Source of the DNA: CAYZJD01 sp964478455
GTDB lineage: Bacteria; Acidobacteriota; Terriglobia; Bryobacterales; Bryobacteraceae
NCBI GenBank assembly: GCA_964478455.1
Contig: CAYZJD010000006.1
Span: forward strand, 1-31,928
DNA length: 31,928 bases
Direction: 5' to 3'
Shown here: positions 15,037 to 20,330 of the stretch, in pieces
Position numbering within the stretch: position 1 is the first letter of the stretch
How the letters are laid out: every line of letters starts with the position of its first letter
Program-made: the position numbers and the translations under genes
The notes under the pieces: model-generated
Seen by the model: only the letters and a program-made list of their open reading frames with translations
What the model was told of the DNA's origin: nothing
Databases searched by the model: none

Positions 15037-15324
15037 CTAGAGCATTGCCAGGAAGTCCTTCCACGGAGTCGCCGGCAAGGTCTCTGTCGTCGAATGCCCG
15101 TAGGCCCGGATGATCATGGCCGCCTTCTCCACCTGCTGCAGATCCTCCGATTCGACGATGTCGACCACATCGAACCGCCCCAGCGTGGCATAACTGTCTT
15201 TCCAAGCGACGCCGGGGCATTCGCTCTTGATCTTGGCGGCGACTGCATCCGCCAATTGCTTGAAGTCCTTCGGATCGCGGAACGCTTCCGGAGAGAACCG
15301 GCTCAGGATGACGTAGGTCGGCAT
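15037..15324 (-). CDS. GYD-domain protein (copy 1)
   Basis: A 95-residue small cytoplasmic protein. It opens MPTYVILSRFSPEAFRDPKD and contains ATLGRFDVVDIVESED, the ferredoxin-like dimeric alpha/beta fold of GYD proteins, and ends with a short tail. The eponymous G-Y-D position reads G-R-F-D here. The function of the family is not known. The ATG at 15324 is preceded by AGGAGGGAGGA, an excellent ribosome binding site, so the longer open frame upstream was rejected. It is the last gene of a minus-strand run with two other small proteins and a second GYD gene. Its sequence is quite diverged from the second copy, so this is not a recent duplication. Confidence 0.85.
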   Translation of the reverse strand: MPTYVILSRFSPEAFRDPKDFKQLADAVAAKIKSECPGVAWKDSYATLGRFDVVDIVESEDLQQVEKAAMIIRAYGHSTTETLPATPWKDFLAML

Positions 15325-15441
15325 TTCAGTCCTCCCTCCTGCCTGCATTTTGCCAGAGCCGGGCATTGCTGGACAGGGTTTCCGGTCTCAGCGCTGCACG
15401 GGCTCCTCTCCTGTTCAATGGTGGACGCTCCGGCTGTCAGC

Positions 15442-15642
15442 TCACGCCTTGGCCGGCTCCGGTTCGAGATCTTCGATGGTGATCTTCCCCTCGGCAAGGT
15501 GAATCAGGTCCCGTCCCAGGTTCACGTTCACCGAGTGATTACTGCCGTGAACCCAGATCCGGACGGTGCCTTTAGCGTGATCTGGGGTACCGACTGCGTG
15601 ACCCTGTGCCCGCAAGACATCCAAGGCTTCCGTCTCCGTCAT
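15442..15642 (-). CDS. Small protein of unknown function, 66 residues
   Basis: I do not recognise this protein. It begins MTETEALDVLRAQGHAVGTP at the ATG at 15642, with GGGAGG seven bases upstream. It continues with a predicted short strand-rich part, GTVRIWVHGSNHSVNVNLGR, and a helix-like end with acidic residues (ITIEDLEPEPAK). It has no signal peptide, membrane segment or cysteine. The frame is open further upstream to 15810, but those residues look unstructured and lack a ribosome site. It sits between the YbaK-type deacylase gene (181 bp upstream) and the GYD gene (117 bp downstream) on the same strand. Good SD, plausible composition and conserved-looking start make it more likely real than not. 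Confidence 0.6.
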   Translation of the reverse strand: MTETEALDVLRAQGHAVGTPDHAKGTVRIWVHGSNHSVNVNLGRDLIHLAEGKITIEDLEPEPAKA

Positions 15643-15823
15643 GACTCCCTCCCGGACTCTATTCTGCGCCTGATCGCTTCCGAGTGCCAGCGTCAGCTTT
15701 CGCGATTCGTCCGCGGCCGGTCGATTCGCCGGCGATCGCCCCGGGTGCCACTTCGAGAGGGGGAGGTTCGCAAGGATTGCGGCTGCCCTCGGGGGTATCG
15801 CTGCTGCCACGCCTCCGGCCCGG

Positions 15824-16291
15824 CTATGGTCTTTGCGAGAACTTCGCCGCGGTTGGCTGGACGAGCCTCTCGAAGTCCTTGTACGACAACCTGATCAGCT
15901 CGCCGTGGGAGCCGGCATTGAATGCAATTTCCTCATCGCCGGCGAGGTCTCTCTCCACGAAAGTCGCCATCCCGTACAGGTTTCCAAACGGCGGCATGGC
16001 GCCGGCTTCGCAATCCGGGAACAGACTCTTGAATTCGTCCTCAGCGGCAAGTTCCACAGTCCCGGCGCTGGCAGCCGCCTTGAGGAGACCGAAATCTACT
16101 CGACAGGATGCCGGCAAGACCGCCATGGCCATCTTGCCGTCGAGCTTCACCATCACTGTCTTTGCCAGCTCCTTGCCGCGGACGTGGGCCAGCGCGGCGA
16201 TTTCCTGCGCCGTATACGCCGGCGAGTGGCTGATCCTCACGTACTTTACCTGATTCCTGTCCAAGAACTCCGTGAGCTTCCGGCTGGGCAT
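15824..16291 (-). CDS. YbaK/EbsC-family aminoacyl-tRNA deacylase
   Basis: A 155-residue protein of the bacterial prolyl-tRNA synthetase editing-domain superfamily. Typical features are YTAQEIAALAHVRGKELAKT, leading into VMVKLDGKMAMAVLPAS (conserved lysine at 44), then AMPPFGNLYGMATFVERDLA and the late IAFNAGSHGELIRLSYKDFE. Free-standing members hydrolyse mischarged tRNAs, such as Cys-tRNAPro or Ala-tRNAPro. Which one this protein edits cannot be settled by eye. The ATG at 16291 is preceded by AGGAGGGCGCC, a strong ribosome site. It is flanked by GYD-domain and unknown small genes, with gaps of 152 and 181 bp, so each may have its own promoter. Confidence 0.88.
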   Translation of the reverse strand: MPSRKLTEFLDRNQVKYVRISHSPAYTAQEIAALAHVRGKELAKTVMVKLDGKMAMAVLPASCRVDFGLLKAAASAGTVELAAEDEFKSLFPDCEAGAMPPFGNLYGMATFVERDLAGDEEIAFNAGSHGELIRLSYKDFERLVQPTAAKFSQRP

Positions 16292-16370
16292 GGCGCCCTC
16301 CTATGTCCTCTGGTATACACTGCCTCAACGTACCCGGAACAGCGCCCTTTTCGGCACGCCACACCTTCCC

Positions 16371-16396
16371 CCCGGCTGCCGGGAACCTCAGCCGGG
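16371..16396. terminator. Stem-loop downstream of the second GYD gene
   Basis: CCCGGCTG at 16371-16378 pairs exactly with CAGCCGGG at 16389-16396 around a 10-base loop. It lies about 50 bp past the GYD gene stop and about 80 bp before the YbaK-type gene start on the minus strand. No run of T follows on either strand, so it is a weak terminator candidate or an mRNA stabiliser. Confidence 0.4.
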
Positions 16397-16443
16397 AATC
16401 CCGAACAATGTCACAGTGGGGACTGTTGTCTTCGCTGAGCCAA

Positions 16444-16737
16444 CTACGGCAATTTCTTGGCGATTTCGGCGAATTCCTCCGGCGTGAACGCCCGCATAGT
16501 GGTTGTCCTGACGTTCCCGCGAGAACTTATCGCGAGGGCGGTGGTGGCGGCCGCTTCGTCGCTGGGCCATTCACCAACGGACACCAAATCGTATTCGCCC
16601 ATGGTGATGTACACGCCCTGCACCTTGCCTCCAAAGCTCTCCGCGGCTTTCACGCTAGACGCGATTCGCTCCGGCACGCCCTTGATGTCCTTGACTCCCT
16701 GCTCCGTCCATTTGAAAAGCGTCACATACGTCGGCAT
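16444..16737 (-). CDS. GYD-domain protein (copy 2)
   Basis: A 97-residue small cytoplasmic protein with the family pattern: MPTYVTLFKWTEQGVKDIKG, then VPERIASSVKAAESFGGKVQ, then YITMGEYDLVSVGEWPSDEA, where G-E-Y-D is the name-giving motif. RTTTMRAFTPEEF ends the domain. GYD proteins form small dimeric alpha/beta barrels with no established reaction. The ATG at 16737 has AAGGAGGAC upstream, an excellent ribosome site. It is the first gene of the minus-strand run of two GYD proteins, the YbaK-type deacylase and the 66-residue unknown protein. Confidence 0.87.
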   Translation of the reverse strand: MPTYVTLFKWTEQGVKDIKGVPERIASSVKAAESFGGKVQGVYITMGEYDLVSVGEWPSDEAAATTALAISSRGNVRTTTMRAFTPEEFAEIAKKLP

Positions 16738-17125
16738 GGAACCGTCCTCCTTGTAGCATGAGTTGGCCGTCCCTGGTACTCAACAAGCGGCGACACTTCC
16801 TGGTTGCCTGCATTGCCGGGACTTTGCGCGTCGAAAGTGCCGGCCGGCTGTGGACTCCAGCCAGAATTTCCGTTTGCACGTTTCCTGGCTGGCAATAGTA
16901 TATCCCTCGCGCCCGTCGCCGAGTAAAGACGCAGCCGAGGATCGGTGAGGGCAGTGGTCAAGCTATGCGCGGCGAAGGAAGTAAGCGCGCAAGCGCTCCC
17001 TCAAGGTCGCGCCTCGGAAGCTGTTTCCGAGCCGCGCGCGTTAGCAAGCAGTTGGCGCGATGCGCAGGTTCTGGAAGTTCATCATCAGATGAACGTTTCA
17101 CTTCTTTGTGCCCGCCGGGGATACC
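16738..17125. other. Divergent intergenic region, no gene seen
   Basis: These 388 bp separate the minus-strand GYD gene from the CE15 esterase gene. The short open frames present have no ribosome site and no recognisable sequence. It holds a possible plus-strand promoter at 16874-16901 and an overlapping minus-strand TATACT. There are two small palindromes: AGCGCGCAAGCGCT (16984-16997) and CTCGGAA-GCTGT-TTCCGAG (17013-17031). Confidence 0.6.
16874..16901 (+). promoter_or_regulatory. Possible sigma-70 promoter toward the CE15 esterase
   Basis: TTGCAC at 16874-16879, a 16-bp spacer and TAGTAT at 16896-16901. The start codon is about 225 bp downstream, which is a long leader. The same AT-rich spot reads TATACT on the minus strand, so it might instead serve the GYD gene; no good minus-strand -35 was found. 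Weak call. Confidence 0.3.
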
Positions 17126-18424
17126 ATGGGTCACATGAGGCCCGAGCACGTGATCGTCCTCATCACTTTCGCGCTGTTGCCCGCCACGCAGCGCGCGCAG
17201 AAAGCTCCGGAGGCCAACTACGACGAGGCGAAGGTTCCCGCCTACACCCTGCCGGACCCGCTCGTGGCGGCGGACGGCTCGCGCGTCACCAGCGCCGCGG
17301 CGTGGTTCGACAAGCGCCGCCCGGAGATCCTGCGACTCTTCGAGACGCATGTTTACGGCCGTAGCCCCGGCCGCCTCAAGAACATCCGCTACGATGTGTT
17401 CGACTCGGCGCCGAACGCCCTCGGCGGCAAGGCGCGCCGCAAACAGATCTCCGTCCATTTCACCCAACGGCGCGACGGCCCCCGCATGGACATCCTCCTC
17501 TATCTGCCGGCGGCGGCCACGGCGCCCGTCCCTTTGTTCCTCGGGCTGAATTTCTACGGGAACCAGTCGGTCCACCGCGACCCCGGCCTCCGCCTTTCGA
17601 CCGCGTGGATGCGTGAGAGCGAGGAGAACGGCATCCTCAACCACCGCGCCACCGAACGCTCGCGCGGCGCGACCGCGAGTCGCTGGCAAGTCGAGAGGAT
17701 CCTCGCGCGCGGCTACGGCCTGGCGACCATCTACTATGGCGATCTCGACCCCGACTACGACGACGGTTTTCGCAACGGAGTGCACCCGCTGTTCTACCGG
17801 AAGGGCCAGCAGCGGCCCGCGCCCGACGAGTGGGGCGCCATTGGCGCCTGGGCGTGGGGACTCAGCCGTGCCATGGACTATCTGGAAACGGACAAAGCCG
17901 TCGATCCCAAGCGCGTGGCTGTCATAGGACACTCGCGGCTCGGCAAGACCGCCCTCTGGGCCGGTGCCCAGGACCAGCGCTTCGCCCTGGTCATCTCCAA
18001 CAACTCCGGCTGCGGCGGCGCAGCTCTGAGCAAGCGCATTTTCGGCGAGTCGGTAGGCATCATCAACACGTTCTTCCCGCACTGGTTCTGCCGTAACTTC
18101 CACAAGTACAACAACAAGGAAGATCAGTTGCCCGTCGACCAGCACATGCTCCTCGCCCTCATCGCACCCAGGCCCGTCTATGTCGCCAGCGCCGAGGACG
18201 ATCTCTGGGCCGACCCGCGCGGCGAGTTCCTCTCGGCCGTCCACGCCGGCCCCGTCTACCGGCTGCTCGGCGCAGAGGACCTCGGCGTGGAAGACATGCC
18301 GCTGGTGAACAAACCGATCATGAAAACCATCGGCTACCATGTCCGCTCCGGCAAGCACGACGTCACCGAGTACGACTGGGAGCAGTACCTGAACTTCGCC
18401 GACATGCACCTGAGGCGGAGGTAG
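17126..18424 (+). CDS. CE15-type glucuronoyl esterase (4-O-methyl-glucuronoyl methylesterase family)
   Basis: A 432-residue alpha/beta hydrolase. The nucleophile elbow is VIGHSRLGKTALWAGAQD (Ser270), matching the GxSRxGK motif of bacterial CE15 enzymes. FFPHWFCRNFHKYNNKEDQL and IAPRPVYVASAEDDLWADPR are family hallmarks, and SGKHDVTEYDW holds the catalytic His411. CE15 esterases cut the ester between glucuronic acid of xylan and lignin. A hydrophobic N-terminus (VIVLITFALLPATQRA) suggests secretion. I prefer the ATG at 17126; an upstream GTG at 17108 and a later ATG at 17135 are possible, and no ribosome site decides. Residues VHRDPGLRLSTAWMRES form the substrate-side loop region. Together with the DUF1080 and alpha/beta hydrolase genes it suggests plant-polymer breakdown. 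Confidence 0.9.
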   Translation: MGHMRPEHVIVLITFALLPATQRAQKAPEANYDEAKVPAYTLPDPLVAADGSRVTSAAAWFDKRRPEILRLFETHVYGRSPGRLKNIRYDVFDSAPNALGGKARRKQISVHFTQRRDGPRMDILLYLPAAATAPVPLFLGLNFYGNQSVHRDPGLRLSTAWMRESEENGILNHRATERSRGATASRWQVERILARGYGLATIYYGDLDPDYDDGFRNGVHPLFYRKGQQRPAPDEWGAIGAWAWGLSRAMDYLETDKAVDPKRVAVIGHSRLGKTALWAGAQDQRFALVISNNSGCGGAALSKRIFGESVGIINTFFPHWFCRNFHKYNNKEDQLPVDQHMLLALIAPRPVYVASAEDDLWADPRGEFLSAVHAGPVYRLLGAEDLGVEDMPLVNKPIMKTIGYHVRSGKHDVTEYDWEQYLNFADMHLRRR

Positions 18425-18480
18425 CTATGTGCTCGTCGCTTCCGTGGCTCACGGAAGTGTACGGAGGGCGCTTCTGTGAT

Positions 18481-18732
18481 ATGTCTGGACAGGTGAGGAC
18501 CACCGTCCGGCTCGACGACTCGCTGCTCGACCAAGCCAAACGGGAAGCCGCCCGCCGCGGGCAGACCCTGACTTCCCTCATCGACCAGGGGCTTCGCCTG
18601 GTCTTGGCGCGAGGCCGCGGAACCGCGAGGCGGGTGCGGCTGCCTGTCTGTCGCGTTGGCGGAGGAACCGTCGCCGGTGTTGACCTCAGCGACACTTCTG
18701 CGCTGCTGGACCTGATGGAAGGGCGCAGATGA
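18481..18732 (+). CDS. VapB-type ribbon-helix-helix antitoxin whose toxin is truncated
   Basis: An 83-residue protein. The N-terminal RHH, VRTTVRLDDSLLDQAKREAA, followed by RRGQTLTSLIDQGLRLVL, is the VapB/CopG DNA-binding part. The second half, ending VDLSDTSALLDLMEG, is the usual toxin-binding tail. I start it at the ATG at 18481; an ATG at 18427 would add 18 residues unlike other antitoxins. GGAGGG lies a little far upstream. Its stop overlaps the ATG of a toxin remnant as ATGA, the arrangement of an intact vapBC pair. With a broken partner it is probably an orphan antitoxin. Confidence 0.8.
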   Translation: MSGQVRTTVRLDDSLLDQAKREAARRGQTLTSLIDQGLRLVLARGRGTARRVRLPVCRVGGGTVAGVDLSDTSALLDLMEGRR

Positions 18733-18908
18733 TTCTGCCCCGCCACTGGTCGATTTACACGGACCTGTGCCTTCATGCGGGCGCGACCGGCAACTTGGCC
18801 CAGGACGCGTGGTTCGCCGCGCTCGCAATTGAGTCGGGTTGCGAGTGGATTACGACGGCCCGGGACTACTCGAGGTTCGAGGCGTTGCGCTGGCGCACGC
18901 CATTCTGA
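18729..18908 (+). pseudogene. vapC remnant: C-terminal part of a PIN-domain toxin
   Basis: A 59-residue open frame starting with the ATGA overlap of the antitoxin stop. After MILPRHWSIYTDLC it reads NLAQDAWFAALAIESGCEWI and ends ARDYSRFEALRWRTPF, which is the second half of a VapC PIN domain, including the C-terminal D of the aspartate set (QDAW) and the TxxRDYxRF loop. An intact toxin is about 130-140 residues, so roughly the first 75 residues, with the first metal-binding Asp and Glu, are missing. Those losses should abolish nuclease activity. The junction falls exactly behind the start codon, so an internal in-frame deletion that kept the start is the simplest explanation. Could still be translated. 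Confidence 0.75.
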
Positions 18909-18917
18909 TCCGCTGCC

Positions 18918-19730
18918 ATGCGCGTAGCCCTGGTGCAGATGTACTGCGGTTGGGGCGAGTTGGAGGCGAACCTCTGCTCGATGGAACGCTTCACTCGCAA
19001 CGCGCAAGCCGGCGGCGCCGAGGCCGTCTTCTTTCCCGAGTTGACTATCACCGGAATCTACAAGGACGACCCCGTCTGGACGCTCGCCGAGGATCTCGAC
19101 GGCCCGAGCGTCCGCAGGGCCCGCGATATCGCGCGCTCGGCCGGCGTTTGGCTCGGCTTCGGCTTCACCGAGCGCGCAAGCCCGCTTCCTTACAACGCTT
19201 ACTGCGTCGCCGCGCCGGACGGGCAGCTCGCCGGCGTCTATCGGAAGAACTGCATCCCCCGCCTCGAAGTTCCCTGGTGGCAGGGGCACAGCGAGCGCCC
19301 GCTGTTCGATGTCGCCGGCCGGCGCACCGGCGTCGCCATCTGCTGGGACACCACGCAGCCCGATCTGCTGGCGGATTACGGCGCGCGCGGAGCCAAGATC
19401 GTCCTGATGCCGCACGCTTGGGACGCCGACCCGCTCGCCGCGGATGGCGTCGATCTGCCGCACGACTCCATGGCCGAACTTTACGAGCACCAGCGCGCCG
19501 GACGCCTCGCCGGCTGGCGCACCCATGACGAGATGCGCGCGCAGTTCTACGGCTACATCCCGCAGCGCGCCAGGGAGAACGGCTTCTGGGCGCTCTTCAT
19601 CAACCAGGCCGGCCAGCCCCACCCCGCCGTCCGCATCGAAGGCCCCACCTTCGCCGTCAACCCCGCCGGCGAGGTGGTCGCCGAAACACAGAATGGAGCC
19701 GAGCAAATCGTGTTCGCCCAGATCGACTGA
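18918..19730 (+). CDS. Nitrilase-superfamily carbon-nitrogen hydrolase
   Basis: A 270-residue cytoplasmic enzyme with the Glu-Lys-Cys triad of the superfamily: E41 in FFPELTITG, K110 in GVYRKNCIP and C142 in VAICWDTTQPD. The last strand region, GWRTHDEMRAQFYGYIPQRA, differs from well-known amidases. The protein is somewhat short of the typical 280-300 residues but complete at both ends. It hydrolyses an amide or nitrile; NAD synthetase-like, carbamoylase or amidase subgroups cannot be distinguished by eye. It starts 9 bp after the vapC remnant and on the same strand, but without a strong ribosome site, so co-transcription with the antitoxin is possible. It is followed by a 600-bp region of few genes. 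Confidence 0.88.
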   Translation: MRVALVQMYCGWGELEANLCSMERFTRNAQAGGAEAVFFPELTITGIYKDDPVWTLAEDLDGPSVRRARDIARSAGVWLGFGFTERASPLPYNAYCVAAPDGQLAGVYRKNCIPRLEVPWWQGHSERPLFDVAGRRTGVAICWDTTQPDLLADYGARGAKIVLMPHAWDADPLAADGVDLPHDSMAELYEHQRAGRLAGWRTHDEMRAQFYGYIPQRARENGFWALFINQAGQPHPAVRIEGPTFAVNPAGEVVAETQNGAEQIVFAQID

Positions 19731-19996
19731 GTTGCCCCTGAAACGCCGGTCACAAGCCCAGGAGCGCGCTGCAACCTGTTGAATCGAGAGCCCTTCTTCG
19801 TGAATTGCGCCCGTCTGACCTTCCGCCTGCGAGTTACAATCGAAGTGGATTGAGCGGTTGGTGGCCACCATCCGACGTCATTTGTGTGGACCCCGGCCCG
19901 CGGCGCCCCGTCACGGCTTGCGGCATGACGCAGCGCGATCATGCTGACGCGGTTTGGGGTGGGACCGTCCCCAGGTTGACGAGAGTCACCTGACCC

Positions 19997-20026
19997 GACC
20001 AGCCCGGTTGCCGGACCGGGCCGGTC
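19997..20026. repeat. Stem-loop with 12-bp arms
   Basis: GACCAGCCCGGT (19997-20008) pairs with ACCGGGCCGGTC (20015-20026) with one mismatch, around the loop TGCCGG. It lies about 270 bp beyond the nitrilase stop. No T-run follows, so it could be a terminator without a U-tract, an RNA structure or a repeat remnant. Confidence 0.6.
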
Positions 20027-20095
20027 AATGACGAGAACATATCGGGGCGCGCCTCCGGGCGCGTCCCGAACCGGTTGCCCTGGTGAGGAACACGA

Positions 20096-20278
20096 GTGCT
20101 CCTGACCTTGTTTGAGGCCACATCGAGGAAAAAGAAAGAGCCAGAGACCCACAAGCCCACGAATCAGCCCGCCGTCGTCTCCGCTGCCAACAGCCTTCGT
20201 GTGCCTGCACTCACCGGCAAGGTGATCGCCAACACACACCACGACGCCGGGCAGATCGTCCTCCACGAGTCGCCCTAA
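20096..20278 (+). CDS. Possible small protein, 60 residues, unrecognised
   Basis: A GTG start with GAGGA seven bases upstream opens a 60-residue frame beginning MLLTLFEATSRKKKEPETHK and ending HDAGQIVLHESP. Third-position GC is fairly high, as in neighbouring genes, and the ribosome site is reasonable. I do not recognise it. It has no membrane segment and no cysteine. It lies alone in the 600-bp region before the large glycosyltransferase-fusion gene, which starts 52 bp downstream of its stop. It may be real or a chance frame. Confidence 0.35.
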   Translation: MLLTLFEATSRKKKEPETHKPTNQPAVVSAANSLRVPALTGKVIANTHHDAGQIVLHESP

Positions 20279-20330
20279 ACTTCCTCGCCTCGCGGTCCGA
20301 TTGCCTCTGAGGGGTGAGCCCCGCCCCGTC

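Larger units (their letters stand above)
19731..20330. other. Sparse 600-bp region with hairpins and one possible small gene
   Basis: Apart from the small reading frame at 20096-20278, no gene is evident in these 600 bp. There is a stable hairpin at 19997-20026 and a weaker one (GGGCGCGCCTCCGGGCGCG-type) at about 20043-20066. A longer minus-strand open frame crosses it but has no family pattern and mirrors the genes on either side. No promoter of good quality was found upstream of the glycosyltransferase-fusion gene. Confidence 0.5.

Noticed and set aside
16984..16997. Palindrome AGCGCGCAAGCGCT as an operator
   Set aside because: Only five-base arms, common by chance at this GC content, with no repeat nearby.
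16958..18409. A 483-residue minus-strand open frame opposite the CE15 esterase
   Set aside because: The plus strand has clear catalytic motifs; the minus frame has none and no ribosome site.
18363..19871. A 502-residue minus-strand open frame across antitoxin, vapC remnant and nitrilase genes
   Set aside because: It crosses several unrelated plus-strand genes that have catalytic motifs, and has no pattern of its own.
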